From an uncultured Pelagibacteraceae bacterium (GTDB lineage Bacteria > Pseudomonadota > Alphaproteobacteria > Pelagibacterales > Pelagibacteraceae): 41,891 nt of DNA. Positions 17,414 to 28,612 of the stretch are shown piece after piece. Location: the NCBI GenBank assembly GCA_902558815.1, contig CACEFF010000007.1, forward strand, positions 1-41,891, written 5' to 3'. A program made the position numbers and the translations under genes. How positions within the stretch are numbered: the stretch's first letter is position 1; the number at the start of each line of letters is the position of its first letter. Below the pieces are notes generated by a model. It was not told the DNA's origin and did not search any database. It saw nothing but the letters and a program-made list of their open reading frames with translations.

Positions 17414-18831
17414 CAAATAATATTAATTCTAGAAATTACCTCAATTAATTGACTAGGAAATATGAAGTACATTAGAATTAATAAAGTTGAAAAAGTTAGA
17501 GAAAATTTTAACCATAAGCTATGGTCAGTATCGTACTTCTCTTTTTCTTTATCAAAATACATAATTTTAATTATTCTTAAATAATAAAAAGCTGCCACAA
17601 CAGTTGATAACAAACCAACTATCGCTAAAAAATACATAGATTGTTCTAAGACTGATTTAAAAATGTAAAATTTCGCAAAAAAACCAGCTAAAGGCGGAAT
17701 GCCAGCCAATGAAAATAAAATTACTAATAATGATAAAGATATTAAAGGGTGATTTTTTGACAATCCAGATAGATCTCCTATATCCTCAAAATATTTATGA
17801 TTTCTTTTCATCATCAGTAAACATGAAAATAAACCTAAATTCATTAAAATATAAATAGTAATATAAATAACTGAGCTTTGAATTCCATCATTAGATCCCG
17901 TTGCCAATCCAGCTAAAGCATAACCGATATGACTTATAGAGCTGTATGCGATAAGCCTTTTTAGATTAGTTTGTCCAATAGCAGCGATTGCACCAAAAAG
18001 CATTGATGCTATAGATAAAAAAATCAAGATCATTTGCCACTGATCAATTAAGTTTAAAAAAGGAACATATAAAAATCTTATAAATACAGTAAGAGCAGCA
18101 ATTTTAGGAACCATTGTAAAAAATAATGTAACAGGAGTTGGTGAGCCCTCATAAACATCAGGTGCCCACATATGAAATGGTACAGCTGAAATTTTAAACG
18201 CAAGCCCAACTAAAATAAAAACTATTCCAAAAGTAATAGCATATTCGCCTGAGTTTAATTTATCAGCAATAAGATTAAAATTAGTTGTGCCTGTAAATCC
18301 ATAAATTAATGAACATCCATAAAGTAATAATCCAGATGATAATGCACTTAAAACAAAATATTTTAATCCTGCTTCAGAAGATTTAAGTTGATCTCTATTA
18401 AATGTGGCTAAAACATATAGGGCCAAAGACTGAAGTTCCAAACCCATATAAAATACAATTAAATCATTAGAACTAATCATTATCATCATTCCCAAAACTG
18501 AGCTTAAAATTAAAATTGGATATTCAATTTTAAAAATCTTTAATGTCTTAAGATAACTTGATGAAATCACTAAAACTAAAAAAGCCGCTAATAAAGTAAT
18601 TATCTTCATAAATGATGATAAATAGTCAATTATGACACTTGAATTAAATAAAAAAGTTTCTGTAACACCTAAGGTTTCATTAAAAGCAATGACCGCAGTG
18701 CTAAGTAAAATAATTAATGAAATATTTTGAATTAATTTTGAACTATCTTTCTTAAAAACTCCTAAAATAAGTAAAAACATTATTGATAAAGAAAGAAAAA
18801 TTTCTGGAAACACTAATTCTAGATTTGTCAT
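17413..18831 (-). CDS. nuoN: NADH-quinone oxidoreductase subunit N
   Basis: NuoN is one of the three antiporter-like proton-channel subunits in the membrane arm of complex I. The 472-aa protein is almost wholly hydrophobic, with about 13-14 predicted helices. It carries the family segments FYMGLELQSLALYVLA near residue 125 and SSEAGLKYFVLSALSSG near 150. The essential acidic and lysine residues sit in the helices, for example in GLAFKISAVPFHMWAPDVYEGSP, and LKRLIAYSSISHIGY follows. It is the last gene of the nuoA-N operon, one base after nuoM, and its stop overlaps birA. Confidence 0.97.
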   Translation of the reverse strand: MTNLELVFPEIFLSLSIMFLLILGVFKKDSSKLIQNISLIILLSTAVIAFNETLGVTETFLFNSSVIIDYLSSFMKIITLLAAFLVLVISSSYLKTLKIFKIEYPILILSSVLGMMIMISSNDLIVFYMGLELQSLALYVLATFNRDQLKSSEAGLKYFVLSALSSGLLLYGCSLIYGFTGTTNFNLIADKLNSGEYAITFGIVFILVGLAFKISAVPFHMWAPDVYEGSPTPVTLFFTMVPKIAALTVFIRFLYVPFLNLIDQWQMILIFLSIASMLFGAIAAIGQTNLKRLIAYSSISHIGYALAGLATGSNDGIQSSVIYITIYILMNLGLFSCLLMMKRNHKYFEDIGDLSGLSKNHPLISLSLLVILFSLAGIPPLAGFFAKFYIFKSVLEQSMYFLAIVGLLSTVVAAFYYLRIIKIMYFDKEKEKYDTDHSLWLKFSLTFSTLLILMYFIFPSQLIEVISRINII

Positions 18832-18832
18832 T

Positions 18833-20314
18833 TTAATTATTCATTACATTAAGGTTATATACTTTTATTAAATCACTTATAGAAACTTCTATAGTATTTA
18901 TTAAAGGATCTGGATAAAATCCAAAAAATAAAATTGGTATTGCCAAACAAGACAAAATAAATAATTCTGATTTATTTAGATCTACCATCTGTTTTAAGTC
19001 AGAATTAATCAACTTTCCGAAAACTACTCTTTTATACAACCAAAGCATATATGCTGCTCCTATTATCACTCCTAAACTTGCAGTTACAGCTACTAAAAAA
19101 TTGTCTTTAAATGCTCCCATTAAAATTAAAAATTCACCTACAAACCCACTTGTTCCTGGTAGACCTAAGGCTGCTAATGTAAATAACATAAATAAAACTG
19201 AATATTTAGGAATAATACTTACAATACCACCATAGGTGTCGATTAATCTTGAGTGCATTCGATCATAAACTACACCAACACATAAAAAGAGTGCTGCTGC
19301 AACTAATCCATGACTTATCATTTGCAAGATACTTCCTTCGAGACCTTGTTGTTGAATTGTAAAAATCCCTAAAGTAACAAAACCCATATGCGCGACTGAA
19401 GAATATGCTATTAGTTTTTTCATATCCTCTTGCATTAAAGCTATAAGAGAAGTGAAAATTATAGCTATAACACTCAAAGTATAAATTAATGGAGTAAAAA
19501 TTTCTGAGGCAAGAGGGAATAAACCTAGAGAAAATCTTATAAATCCATAACCTGCCATTTTTAATAAAATTGCAGCTAAAAGAACTGATCCTGCTGTTGG
19601 AGCTTCAACATGAGCATCTGGAAGCCATGTATGTACTGGCCACATAGGAGTTTTAACAGCAAAAGAACTGAAAAATGCAAGCCACAAAAGATTTTGATAT
19701 TTAGCATCTATTCCTAATTCATAAAGTTGAACTACATCAGTTGTACCTGAAATCCAATAAATAGAAATTATAGCTACCAGCATCAATACAGATCCTAATA
19801 ATGTAAATAAAAAGAACTTAAATGCCGAGTAAACTCTCCTTGAACCACCCCAAATTCCAATAATTAAAAACATTGGAATTAAACCCGCTTCAAAAAATAA
19901 ATAAAAAACCACTAAATCTAATGAACAAAAAACGCCAATCATGAATGACTCCATAATTAAGACTGCAATTAAGAATTCACCAAGTCTATTTTTTATAGAG
20001 TTATTGACTGAGATTATACATAAGGGGGTTATAAAAGCTGTTAAAATAATAAATAATACTGATATACCATCAATTCCTACTTTATAATTTATAAGACCTT
20101 TTATCCAAATTCTATCTTCAACAAACTGGAATTCTGATGTGGATTGATCAAACAATATCCATAAATAAATTGATAAAAAAAAAGTTACCAATGAGGTGAA
20201 CAAGGCAACATATTTGACAGTTATTTTATTCTTTTTCTCACTTCTTGTAAAAAAAAGAAAAAGAGCACCAATACTAGGTAGCAATATTAAAGACGAAAGA
20301 ATTGGAAAATTCAT
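18833..20314 (-). CDS. nuoM: NADH-quinone oxidoreductase subunit M
   Basis: NuoM is the middle antiporter-like subunit of the complex I membrane arm. The 493-aa product has about 14 predicted helices. It shows the quinone-oxidoreductase family motifs around ESFMIGVFCSLDLVVFYLFFEAGLIPMFL (conserved Glu in a membrane helix), SFAVKTPMWPVHTWLPDAHVEAPT, and KKLIAYSSVAHMGFVTLG. Length matches the family. It overlaps nuoL by one base (TAATG) and precedes nuoN by one base, so the three pump subunits L, M and N are coupled in order. Confidence 0.98.
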   Translation of the reverse strand: MNFPILSSLILLPSIGALFLFFTRSEKKNKITVKYVALFTSLVTFFLSIYLWILFDQSTSEFQFVEDRIWIKGLINYKVGIDGISVLFIILTAFITPLCIISVNNSIKNRLGEFLIAVLIMESFMIGVFCSLDLVVFYLFFEAGLIPMFLIIGIWGGSRRVYSAFKFFLFTLLGSVLMLVAIISIYWISGTTDVVQLYELGIDAKYQNLLWLAFFSSFAVKTPMWPVHTWLPDAHVEAPTAGSVLLAAILLKMAGYGFIRFSLGLFPLASEIFTPLIYTLSVIAIIFTSLIALMQEDMKKLIAYSSVAHMGFVTLGIFTIQQQGLEGSILQMISHGLVAAALFLCVGVVYDRMHSRLIDTYGGIVSIIPKYSVLFMLFTLAALGLPGTSGFVGEFLILMGAFKDNFLVAVTASLGVIIGAAYMLWLYKRVVFGKLINSDLKQMVDLNKSELFILSCLAIPILFFGFYPDPLINTIEVSISDLIKVYNLNVMNN

Positions 20315-22227
20315 TATTTAACAATCAAAAAGGTTAGTAAAGCAGAAAAACCAAGTAACATAACAAATGCATATTGGTATATAAATCCACTTTGAAATTT
20401 ATTAGCTTTTAAAGAACACTTTTTAATGAATGATGAAATACCATCTGGGCCAAAGCCATCAATTATTTTGATATCAAAAAATCTCCACAAGAATAATCCT
20501 ATTTTTTTTGATGGAATTACAAATAAGACATCATACAGCTCATCAAAATACCATTTATTAATTAAAAATTGATATAAAGGTTTATTTACATTTGCAATTT
20601 GATCAGATAAATTTTTATTTTTTACAAATAAGTAATAAGCAACTGGGATTGATAAAATTACTAAAATAGGAGTTAATACTAAAAACCAAAAAGGTGGATG
20701 ATCAGTACTTAAAGGTTCTAGAAAAAAAATTGACTCTTGCCAAAAATTTTTTATTCCCCCATATCCCAAGAAAAGTTCTTTAAAGGCATACCCAGCAAAT
20801 ATAGCACCTATGGAAAGAAAAATTAAAGGTATTAGCATTACCAAAGGTGACTCGTGAGTTTCTTCAATCTTGATATCTTTATTATTATAATCCCCATGAA
20901 AAGTTTTAAAAATCAATCTCCATGAATAAATAGATGTAAGAAATGCAGTGATAACACCAATCCCTGCTGCATAATATCCAGTAGTATTTCCTCTCAAATA
21001 CGCAAATTCTATAATTGCATCTTTAGAATAAAATCCTGATAAAAAAGGAAAGCCGGTTAAAGCTAAAGTGCCTATTATCATTAATATATAAGTATAAGGT
21101 AATTTTTTCCAAACTCCCCCCATTTTATTTATATTTTGCTCATCTTTAAAAGCGTGAATAACTGAACCAGACCCTAAAAATAAAAGAGCTTTAAAAAATG
21201 CATGTGTGAATAAATGAAACATCGCAACATTGTATGCGCCTACACCTGCAGCAAAAAACATATAACCTAATTGACTACAAGTTGAATAAGCAATTATTTT
21301 CTTAATATCTGTTTGAACAAGAGCAACTGTTGCTGCAAAGAAAGCTGTGCTCATCCCTACAATAGTAATGATATTTAAAGCTAAAGCAGAATATTCATAA
21401 ATAGGTGAACATCTTACTACTAAAAAAACGCCTGCTGTAACCATAGTTGCAGCATGAATAAGTGCTGAAACAGGTGTGGGACCTTCCATAGCATCTGGTA
21501 ACCAGGTGTGAAGTAAAATTTGAGCTGATTTACCCATCGCTCCAACAAATAGAAGTAAACAAATCAAATCAATGGCTTTAACATCTATGCCTAGAAAAAA
21601 TAAATTTTTGTCAATAATAGTAGGGATTAAATCAAAAACTTCTTTATAATTTACAGTACCAAACAAATAAAAAATTAAAAAAATTCCTAAAGCAAAACCG
21701 AAGTCTCCTACTCTATTAACTAAAAAAGCTTTAATAGCTGCTGAATTAGCAGTATCTTTTTTAAACCAAAATCCAATTAAAAAATATGAACATAGGCCTA
21801 CACCTTCCCAACCAAAGAATAATTGAATAAAATTATCAGAAGTTACCAGCATCAACATGGCAAAAGTGAATAAAGACAAATAAGCCATAAATCTTGGCTT
21901 ATGAGGGTCATGGGACATATAACCAATAGAATAAATGTGAACCAAAGCTGAGACTGATGTTACAACTACTAACATCACAGCAGATAAAGGATCTATCTGC
22001 ATTGACCAATTAACATCCAATGATCCAGAGCTAATCCATTTAGCTATAACTATATTGTCTTCATATTGATTAATAATAACTTCATATAAAACTATCGCAG
22101 ATAAAATTGCTGAAATAGTCACCAAAAAACTAGTAACAATTTCTGAATTTCTATCACCAATAAATTTTCCAAAAAAACCAGATATTATTGAGGCTAATAA
22201 AGGTAATGCTATAATTGAAATTTCCAT
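20314..22227 (-). CDS. nuoL: NADH-quinone oxidoreductase subunit L
   Basis: NuoL is the distal antiporter-like pump subunit of complex I, carrying the long lateral helix that runs along the membrane arm. The 637-aa protein has about 16 hydrophobic helices, with the family segments WEGVGLCSYFLIGFW near residue 140, VGAMGKSAQILLHTWLPDAMEGPTPVSALIHAAT in the middle, and DIKKIIAYSTCSQLGYMF. The C-terminal 100 or so residues, with an amphipathic stretch and a final hydrophobic anchor, correspond to the lateral helix. Length is normal. It lies one base after nuoK and overlaps nuoM by one base. Confidence 0.98.
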   Translation of the reverse strand: MEISIIALPLLASIISGFFGKFIGDRNSEIVTSFLVTISAILSAIVLYEVIINQYEDNIVIAKWISSGSLDVNWSMQIDPLSAVMLVVVTSVSALVHIYSIGYMSHDPHKPRFMAYLSLFTFAMLMLVTSDNFIQLFFGWEGVGLCSYFLIGFWFKKDTANSAAIKAFLVNRVGDFGFALGIFLIFYLFGTVNYKEVFDLIPTIIDKNLFFLGIDVKAIDLICLLLFVGAMGKSAQILLHTWLPDAMEGPTPVSALIHAATMVTAGVFLVVRCSPIYEYSALALNIITIVGMSTAFFAATVALVQTDIKKIIAYSTCSQLGYMFFAAGVGAYNVAMFHLFTHAFFKALLFLGSGSVIHAFKDEQNINKMGGVWKKLPYTYILMIIGTLALTGFPFLSGFYSKDAIIEFAYLRGNTTGYYAAGIGVITAFLTSIYSWRLIFKTFHGDYNNKDIKIEETHESPLVMLIPLIFLSIGAIFAGYAFKELFLGYGGIKNFWQESIFFLEPLSTDHPPFWFLVLTPILVILSIPVAYYLFVKNKNLSDQIANVNKPLYQFLINKWYFDELYDVLFVIPSKKIGLFLWRFFDIKIIDGFGPDGISSFIKKCSLKANKFQSGFIYQYAFVMLLGFSALLTFLIVK

Positions 22228-22228
22228 A

Positions 22229-22540
22229 TTAACCTTTTAAATTATCAATTTCTTCAACTCTGATGGTTCCAGAGTTTCGATAGTAAACAACTATGATTGC
22301 TAAACCAATTGCAGCTTCAGCTGCAGCAACTGTTAAAATAAATAAGGTAAAAACTTGACCTGATAAGTCATTTAAAAATATTGAGAATGAAACTAAATTT
22401 ATATTAACCGCCAACAAAATAAGCTCGATACTCATTAAGATTACAATAATATTTTTTCTATTTAAAAAAATTCCAACTATACCAATTGTAAAAATTACTG
22501 CACCTAAAGTTAAGTAATGGCCTAAACCAATTTCAGTCAT
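22229..22540 (-). CDS. nuoK: NADH-quinone oxidoreductase subunit K
   Basis: NuoK is a three-helix membrane subunit of complex I near the quinone-proton coupling path. The 103-aa product begins [14 protein letters not shown] and contains two conserved membrane Glu residues (in [13 protein letters not shown] and [12 protein letters not shown]), both typical and important for proton transfer in the family. I choose the ATG at 22540; a TTG immediately before it could also be read. A good Shine-Dalgarno AAGGAG lies nine bases upstream, inside the end of nuoJ. This is one of the few strong ribosome-binding sites in the operon. Confidence 0.96.
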   Translation of the reverse strand: MTEIGLGHYLTLGAVIFTIGIVGIFLNRKNIIVILMSIELILLAVNINLVSFSIFLNDLSGQVFTLFILTVAAAEAAIGLAIIVVYYRNSGTIRVEEIDNLKG

Positions 22541-23165
22541 CAATTTTAACTCCTTTATTTGAAGGTACTTCTAATACCTCTACCCCCTCAGACCTCTCTC
22601 TAGAAATTTGTTTTATATAGCTTTGTTTTTTAACACCCTCTCTCTGTCTGAAAGTAAGAACAATAGCACCTATCATTGCAATCAATAAAATCATTCCACT
22701 AATTTGAAAGACGTGAATATAATCGGTATACAAAATTTGTCCTAAGGAATGAGTGTTACTTAGATCACTTAGATTCGTTAGATTATTTGAATTAAATAGA
22801 TCAGGCTTATACTTCCATCCACCAATAACAATAATTAATTCAAAAAATATTAAAGAACTTATTATAAGTCCAATTGGTATATGCCCAGAACTATCTTCAG
22901 ATAACAACCACTGATTCTTTTGTTGAGCAACATTTAACATCATTACCACAAACAAAAATAAAACAGCTACTGCTCCAACATAGACAATTAACATAATCAT
23001 GCCTAAAAATTCTGCACCAATCATAATAAAAAGGCAGGAAATACTTATAAAATCCAAAATTAAAAAAAATACTGAATGGACAGTATTTTTAGAGACAGTA
23101 ACCATTATTGCAGAAATGATAGCTATAAGTGAAAACACATAAAAAAAAATTGCGTGAGCTATCAT
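22533..23165 (-). CDS. nuoJ: NADH-quinone oxidoreductase subunit J
   Basis: NuoJ is a five-helix membrane subunit of complex I. The product has helices at roughly 4-22, 29-47, 54-75, 90-112 and 140-162. The third includes the conserved [23 protein letters not shown] segment whose pi-bulge is part of the coupling mechanism. The C-terminal 40 residues are charged and cytoplasmic. I choose the ATG at 23165 (210 aa); a TTG one codon earlier directly follows the nuoI stop. It overlaps nuoK by 8 bp. Confidence 0.96.
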   Translation of the reverse strand: MIAHAIFFYVFSLIAIISAIMVTVSKNTVHSVFFLILDFISISCLFIMIGAEFLGMIMLIVYVGAVAVLFLFVVMMLNVAQQKNQWLLSEDSSGHIPIGLIISSLIFFELIIVIGGWKYKPDLFNSNNLTNLSDLSNTHSLGQILYTDYIHVFQISGMILLIAMIGAIVLTFRQREGVKKQSYIKQISRERSEGVEVLEVPSNKGVKIDD

Positions 23166-23168
23166 CAA

Positions 23169-23654
23169 TTATCTATAAGGATTATCTGATTTTATATTTG
23201 CTGCTAAAATATTTTCCCATCTGTCCCCATTATCAAGAAGTTTTTCTTTTGTATAATAAAGTTCTTCTCTTGTTTCTGTTGAAAACTCAAAATTTGGTCC
23301 TTGAACAATCGCATCAACAGGACAGGACTCTTCACACAACCCACAATAAATACATTTCATCATATCGATATCATAACGAGTAGTCTTTCTACTTCCATCT
23401 GATCTTTCCGAAGACTCTATAGTAATAGCCTGTGCTGGACACACTGCTTCACATAATTTGCATGCAATACATCTTTCTTCACCATTAGGGTATCTTCTAA
23501 GAGCATGTTCTCCCCTGTATCTTGGGCTAATTTTTCCTTTTTCAAATGGATAATTTATAGTTTTTTTAGATTTAAAAAGTTCTTTTATAGCAATCAATAA
23601 TCCTCCAATAAAATCCACCATTAATATTGTTTTAAAAAATCTACTAATTTTCAT
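23169..23654 (-). CDS. nuoI: NADH-quinone oxidoreductase subunit I
   Basis: NuoI carries the two [4Fe-4S] clusters N6a and N6b that relay electrons through the peripheral arm of complex I. The 161-aa protein has two complete ferredoxin motifs: Cys62, 65, 68 and 72 ([13 protein letters not shown]) and Cys101, 104, 107 and 111 ([13 protein letters not shown]). An amphipathic N-terminal helix sits on the membrane and is followed by the conserved [16 protein letters not shown] segment. It abuts nuoH with no gap, and its stop is followed directly by nuoJ. Confidence 0.98.
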   Translation of the reverse strand: MKISRFFKTILMVDFIGGLLIAIKELFKSKKTINYPFEKGKISPRYRGEHALRRYPNGEERCIACKLCEAVCPAQAITIESSERSDGSRKTTRYDIDMMKCIYCGLCEESCPVDAIVQGPNFEFSTETREELYYTKEKLLDNGDRWENILAANIKSDNPYR

Positions 23655-24653
23655 CTAATTTGTTGGTAAAAGGTTAAAGTAAAAAAGATAACTTGCTGTT
23701 AAAACTACGTAAATTAAAGATAAAGGTAAAAATATTTTCCAACCTAATCTCATTAATTGATCATACCTGTATCGAGGGACTATAGCTTTTACCAAAGCAA
23801 AAAGAATGAACAATAATAAGATTTTAAATATTAACCAAAATATTCCTGGGATGATATTAAATGGATATAGATCTATTGGGGATAACCAACCACCTAAAAA
23901 TAAAATTGAACCTAGGGCGCACATTAATAAAATATTTGCATATTCCCCTAACCAAAACATTGCATACATCATGCCAGAATATTCTGTCTGATAGCCCGCG
24001 ACTAATTCTGCTTCTGCCTCTGGTAAGTCAAACGGAGGTCTATTTGTTTCAGCTAAAGCTGAAATGAAAAAAATAACAAACATTGGAAAAAGTGGGATCA
24101 CAAACCATATTTCTTTTTGAGCAACTACAATATCACTTAAGTTTAAGGACCCAACACAAAGTAATACATTTATAATGATGATTCCAATCGAAACTTCATA
24201 TGAAACCATTTGCGCTGCTGATCTGATGGCACCTAAAAACGGATATTTTGAATTTGATGCCCATCCACCCATTATTATTCCATAAACACCTAAAGATGAG
24301 ACAGCAAAAATATATAAAATTCCTACATTAATATTTGCTAAAGCTTGATCTTCTCCAAATGGAATTACTGCCCAAGCTATTAAGGCAAGCGTCATGGTAA
24401 TTATTGGAGCTAGAATAAAAATAACTTTATTTGAACTTGCTGGTATTATTATTTCTTTAAAAATATATTTTAAAGCATCAGCGAGTGATTGTAGTAAACC
24501 AAATGGTCCAACAACATTAGGTCCTTGTCTTTTTTGAACAAAAGCCCAAACTCTTCTATCTAACCATACAATCATAGCTACAGAAACTAAGACAGGGACA
24601 ATTAAAAATAAAATTTTGTAAACCTCTTGGAATATAGTATTGAGATATTCCAT
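23655..24653 (-). CDS. nuoH: NADH-quinone oxidoreductase subunit H
   Basis: NuoH forms most of the quinone-binding cavity at the junction between the peripheral and membrane arms. The 332-aa protein has eight predicted helices and the diagnostic loops [19 protein letters not shown] (here [20 protein letters not shown] near 30-49), [14 protein letters not shown], and the acidic [20 protein letters not shown] loop that is highly conserved in all complex I. Length is normal. It lies three bases after nuoG and abuts nuoI. Confidence 0.98.
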   Translation of the reverse strand: MEYLNTIFQEVYKILFLIVPVLVSVAMIVWLDRRVWAFVQKRQGPNVVGPFGLLQSLADALKYIFKEIIIPASSNKVIFILAPIITMTLALIAWAVIPFGEDQALANINVGILYIFAVSSLGVYGIIMGGWASNSKYPFLGAIRSAAQMVSYEVSIGIIIINVLLCVGSLNLSDIVVAQKEIWFVIPLFPMFVIFFISALAETNRPPFDLPEAEAELVAGYQTEYSGMMYAMFWLGEYANILLMCALGSILFLGGWLSPIDLYPFNIIPGIFWLIFKILLLFILFALVKAIVPRYRYDQLMRLGWKIFLPLSLIYVVLTASYLFYFNLLPTN

Positions 24654-24656
24654 TAT

Positions 24657-26690
24657 TTAACCTTCAGTCCCTGTTTTTTTAATATCAATTTTTGAATTAA
24701 TACAATCAAGCATTGTTTTTGATGCTTTTGCTATTACATTTGAAAAATAATATTCTTTAAATTGAACATTTAAATCTTCATTTTCAAATTTATTTGAATC
24801 AGTGTTTTGTGTCAAAATTTCCTTTTGCTTTTCTTTTTTAAGATTTAAGTAATTAAACATACTACTTTCAAGTTCCTCTTTATCATTAAAAAGTTTACGA
24901 TTATTCATTGTTTCTGCAATTTCATTTATTATTTGCCAATCCTCTTTTGCTTCTCCTGGAGGATATGAGGCTTTAAATGCTTTTTGAATTTTACCTTCCA
25001 GGTTTGTAAAATGAGCTGATTGCTCAGTGTATGCGCCACCAGGAAGAATTATATCTGCAATTTCTGCCCCTTTATCTCCATGACTTCCTTGATATATTAT
25101 AAATTCATTTTTTTTAACAAAATCTAAATTATCTTGTCCTAGAAGATAAATAATTTCAAATTTATTTTCTTTAAGATCATCCAAAATTTTATTGCTTTCA
25201 TCAATTAAATCTAAATCATAACTACCAACAGTAGATGCATTTGTAGATAAAACATTTAAAGAATTCCAATCATCATTAATTTTATTATTTTTTAATAAAA
25301 ATTCTTTTATAGAATAAAATAAATATTTCGCAGATTTAGTTTTAAAAAATGACTCTCCTAAAATTATTAATGGCTTCTTTGAATCTTTAATTTTATTAGA
25401 TAGCTCATCTTTATTTTCTACTATATCCTTAATCGTTTGTGTTTTACCATTAAGATTTTGATAAGGATAGGTAAGATCGCCTACGTCATTTAAAGAAATA
25501 ATCTTAATTTTATTATTTAGATAGGCTTTCCTAATTCTAGCATTTAACATTGTTGCTTCAAACCTGGGATTAGTGCCAATTAATATTATTAAATCAGACT
25601 CTTCTATGCCATTAATTGTTGAGTTAAATAAATAATTTTCTCTTACTGAAGTGTTTATAAAACTTTTTGAGGGTCTAGACTCATATTTGTTAGAGTCAAT
25701 TGTTCTATCAAAAAATTCTTTAAAAATAAAACTTGCTTCCATATTTGTTAGATCTCCTATGAAACCACATATCTTATCTTTGTTTGTATTTTGTATTTTA
25801 GATTTTATAATTTTATAAACTTCATCCCATGAGGCTTTTTCAAATTTATTGTTGTATTTGATATAAGGCGTATCAAGTCTTTGATTTAACAGACCGTCAC
25901 ATGCATATCTGGTTTTATCTGATATCCATTCCTCATTAATGTCTTCATTAATAATTGGCAAAACTCTTTTTACCTCCCAATCATAAGTGTCAACTCTTAT
26001 GTTAGAACCAACTGCATCCATGACATCTACAGTTTCTGTTTTTTTTAATTCCCATGGTCTTGCTTCAAATACATAGGGTTTTGATGTTAATGCTCCTACA
26101 GGACAAAGATCTATTACGTTACCAGATAACTCAGATTGAACTGAATGTTCCAAATATGTTGTAATTTGCATATCTTCCCCCCTTCCAATAGCACCTAACT
26201 CTGGAACACCAGCAACTTCAGTTGCAAATCTGATACATCTTGTGCAATGAATACATCTAGTCATTTGAGTTTTAATTAATGGACCCATATTTTTATCTTG
26301 AACAGCTCTTTTATTTTCTTTGAATCTTGATTTGTCTATTCCATAAAACATTGATTGATCTTGTAAATCACACTCTCCTCCTTGGTCACAAACTGGACAA
26401 TCTAGAGGATGGTTAGCTAACAAAAATTCCATTACCCCTTTTCTTGATTTTTCTATTTTTGGAGTATTTGTTTTAATAACCATGCCGTCGGCTGCTGGCA
26501 TAGCACAAGATGCAATAGGTTTAGGTGATTTTTCCATTTCAACTAAGCACATTCTACAATTGCCTGCTATAGATAATTTTTCATGGTAACAAAATCTTGG
26601 AATCTCTACACCAGCTTTTTCACAAGCTTGAAGAACAGTTAAGCCCTCCTCAACTTCAACCTCTATATCATTTACTTTTAATTTAAGCAT
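24657..26690 (-). CDS. nuoG: NADH-quinone oxidoreductase subunit G
   Basis: NuoG is the large iron-sulphur subunit of the complex I peripheral arm. The 677-aa protein has a plant-type [2Fe-2S] domain (Cys34, 45, 48, 62), a His-ligated [4Fe-4S] motif (His94, Cys98, 101, 107) and a second [4Fe-4S] set (Cys146, 149, 152, 196). A molybdopterin-oxidoreductase-like domain without a cofactor role follows. The extra N7 cluster ligands found in the longer enterobacterial NuoG are not evident, and the length is the shorter alphaproteobacterial and mitochondrial type. It overlaps nuoF by the 8-bp ATGCTTAA. Confidence 0.97.
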   Translation of the reverse strand: MLKLKVNDIEVEVEEGLTVLQACEKAGVEIPRFCYHEKLSIAGNCRMCLVEMEKSPKPIASCAMPAADGMVIKTNTPKIEKSRKGVMEFLLANHPLDCPVCDQGGECDLQDQSMFYGIDKSRFKENKRAVQDKNMGPLIKTQMTRCIHCTRCIRFATEVAGVPELGAIGRGEDMQITTYLEHSVQSELSGNVIDLCPVGALTSKPYVFEARPWELKKTETVDVMDAVGSNIRVDTYDWEVKRVLPIINEDINEEWISDKTRYACDGLLNQRLDTPYIKYNNKFEKASWDEVYKIIKSKIQNTNKDKICGFIGDLTNMEASFIFKEFFDRTIDSNKYESRPSKSFINTSVRENYLFNSTINGIEESDLIILIGTNPRFEATMLNARIRKAYLNNKIKIISLNDVGDLTYPYQNLNGKTQTIKDIVENKDELSNKIKDSKKPLIILGESFFKTKSAKYLFYSIKEFLLKNNKINDDWNSLNVLSTNASTVGSYDLDLIDESNKILDDLKENKFEIIYLLGQDNLDFVKKNEFIIYQGSHGDKGAEIADIILPGGAYTEQSAHFTNLEGKIQKAFKASYPPGEAKEDWQIINEIAETMNNRKLFNDKEELESSMFNYLNLKKEKQKEILTQNTDSNKFENEDLNVQFKEYYFSNVIAKASKTMLDCINSKIDIKKTGTEG

Positions 26691-28011
26691 TTTTGTCCAA
26701 TAAGTGTTGATCCACTAAATACGGGATATTTTTATTTTCTTTAACGATTGGGTCAAATTTATTTCTTTTTTTAATTTCATTTTTAAAATGTCTTAATAAA
26801 CCTTGAACTGGCCAAGAAGATCCCTCACCAAAAGCACAAATAGTATGTCCTTCTATTTGTTTTGTTACATCGCCTAACATATCAATTTCATCTTTTGATG
26901 CCTCACCTTTAACCATCCTTTCAAGCATTCTCCACATCCAACCAGATCCTTCTCTACATGGTGTGCATTGACCACAACTTTCATGTTTATAAAATCTTGC
27001 AATTCTTGCCATACATTTAATAATGTCTTGATCTTTATTGATTACAACAATCCCAGCTGTGCCTAATCCACTCTTTTCTGCTGCCAATGAGTCAAAATCC
27101 ATATTCAATGTTTCACATTTTTCTTTTGGAATTAACGGCATAGATGAACCTCCAGGAATTACAGCTTGTAGATTATCCCACCCTCCTATTACTCCACCAG
27201 CATGAACTTCAATTAATTCTTTCAATGATATACTCATCTCTTCTTCAACATTACAAGGATTATTTACATTGCCAGAAATACAGAAAATTTTTGTGCCTGT
27301 ATTTTTTTCTCGACCTAGCGAAGCAAACCATTTTCCACCTCTTCTAAGAATCGTTGGGACAACAGCTAATGTTTCAACGTTATTAATTATAGTCGGACAT
27401 CCATAGAGACCTATTAAAGCAGGAAAAGGTGGTTTTAATCTTGGTTGACCTTTTTTTCCTTCTATACTTTCAAGTAAAGCAGTCTCTTCACCACAAATAT
27501 ATGCTCCAGCACCATAATGAATATAAACATCTAAATCCCATCCAGTTCCAGCTGCATTTTTACCAATTAATTTTTTCTCATAAGCCTCGTCAATTGCGAC
27601 TTGAAGTTTTTGTCCATCTATAAAATATTCACCTCTTATATAAATGTAACAAACATGGGCTTGAACAGCGTAAGAAGCAATTAAACATCCCTCAATTAAT
27701 TTATGAGGCTCAAATCTTAATATATCTCTATCTTTACAGGTTCCTGGCTCAGACTCATCTGCATTAACTACTAAATAATGAGGTCTTGAGCCAACTTCTT
27801 TGGGCGCGAAAGACCATTTTAATCCAGTTGGAAAACCAGCGCCCCCTCTCCCTCTTAGTTGAGAATCTTTTATCTCATTAATTATCCAATCTCTACCTTT
27901 ATTCGTTAATTCATTTGTGCCTATCCAATCACCTCTTTTCTGGGATGAAACAACGTCAGATCCTAAATCGTTATATAAATTTTGAAAAATTCTGTCTTGA
28001 TCTTTAAGCAT
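26683..28011 (-). CDS. nuoF: NADH-quinone oxidoreductase subunit F
   Basis: NuoF binds NADH and FMN and holds cluster N3, the entry point for electrons. The 442-aa product shows the nucleotide and flavin motifs [14 protein letters not shown] (53-66) and [16 protein letters not shown], and the [4Fe-4S] ligands Cys346, Cys349 and Cys352 in [11 protein letters not shown] plus Cys392. Length and order of motifs match the family. Both ends use the same 8-bp overlap ATGCTTAA, with nuoE upstream and nuoG downstream, so each junction encodes Asn-Ala-stop in one frame and Met-Leu-Lys in the other. Confidence 0.98.
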   Translation of the reverse strand: MLKDQDRIFQNLYNDLGSDVVSSQKRGDWIGTNELTNKGRDWIINEIKDSQLRGRGGAGFPTGLKWSFAPKEVGSRPHYLVVNADESEPGTCKDRDILRFEPHKLIEGCLIASYAVQAHVCYIYIRGEYFIDGQKLQVAIDEAYEKKLIGKNAAGTGWDLDVYIHYGAGAYICGEETALLESIEGKKGQPRLKPPFPALIGLYGCPTIINNVETLAVVPTILRRGGKWFASLGREKNTGTKIFCISGNVNNPCNVEEEMSISLKELIEVHAGGVIGGWDNLQAVIPGGSSMPLIPKEKCETLNMDFDSLAAEKSGLGTAGIVVINKDQDIIKCMARIARFYKHESCGQCTPCREGSGWMWRMLERMVKGEASKDEIDMLGDVTKQIEGHTICAFGEGSSWPVQGLLRHFKNEIKKRNKFDPIVKENKNIPYLVDQHLLDKNA

Positions 28012-28612
28012 TTTTTATATCCATAAGTGTTTTTCTATTATTTTCAGGCGCATTATTTACTCTTCCTCTATAAGAGCCTGGTTTAGGAGTTTCACCTTTT
28101 AGAATCTGATCCAAAATTTTTAAAGTTTTTTCTTTATCAAGATCTTCATAATAATCATCGTTAATTTGCATCATAGGTGCATTAACACAAGCACCCAAAC
28201 ATTCAACTTCCATCCATGAGCAATTTTTATTATTTGACAACTCTGACTCATTTTCTGAAATTTTTTCTTTACATGCTTCAACCAACTTATAAGCCCCTCT
28301 TATCATGCATGGTGTTGTGGTACAAACTTGAACAAAATATTTTCCTACTGGGGATAAATTGTACATAGAATAAAAAGTAGCTACTTCGTAAACTTGGATG
28401 TACGGCATATCTAAAAATTTTGCTATATATTTCATAGCCGCTAAAGGTATCCAATTATTGTTTTGTTTTTGTGCAATGTAAAGTAATGCCATAACAGCAC
28501 TCTGTTGTTTGTCTTTAGGATATTTTGAAATAATAATTTTAGCTGCTTCTAATGAAGAGGAATTAAATTCAAAATTTTCTGGCTGTTCTTTAGCAGGTCT
28601 TCTTAAACTCAT
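28004..28612 (-). CDS. nuoE: NADH-quinone oxidoreductase subunit E
   Basis: NuoE is the thioredoxin-fold subunit holding the [2Fe-2S] cluster N1a beside the flavin. The 202-aa protein has the four ligands Cys97, Cys102, Cys138 and Cys142 in CTTTPC and CLGAC. An N-terminal helical domain contains a segment like [20 protein letters not shown], and VATFYSMY follows at 77-84. The last 40 residues form a variable tail containing [12 protein letters not shown], common in alphaproteobacterial NuoE. It overlaps nuoD by ATGA and nuoF by 8 bp. Confidence 0.98.
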   Translation of the reverse strand: MSLRRPAKEQPENFEFNSSSLEAAKIIISKYPKDKQQSAVMALLYIAQKQNNNWIPLAAMKYIAKFLDMPYIQVYEVATFYSMYNLSPVGKYFVQVCTTTPCMIRGAYKLVEACKEKISENESELSNNKNCSWMEVECLGACVNAPMMQINDDYYEDLDKEKTLKILDQILKGETPKPGSYRGRVNNAPENNRKTLMDIKNA

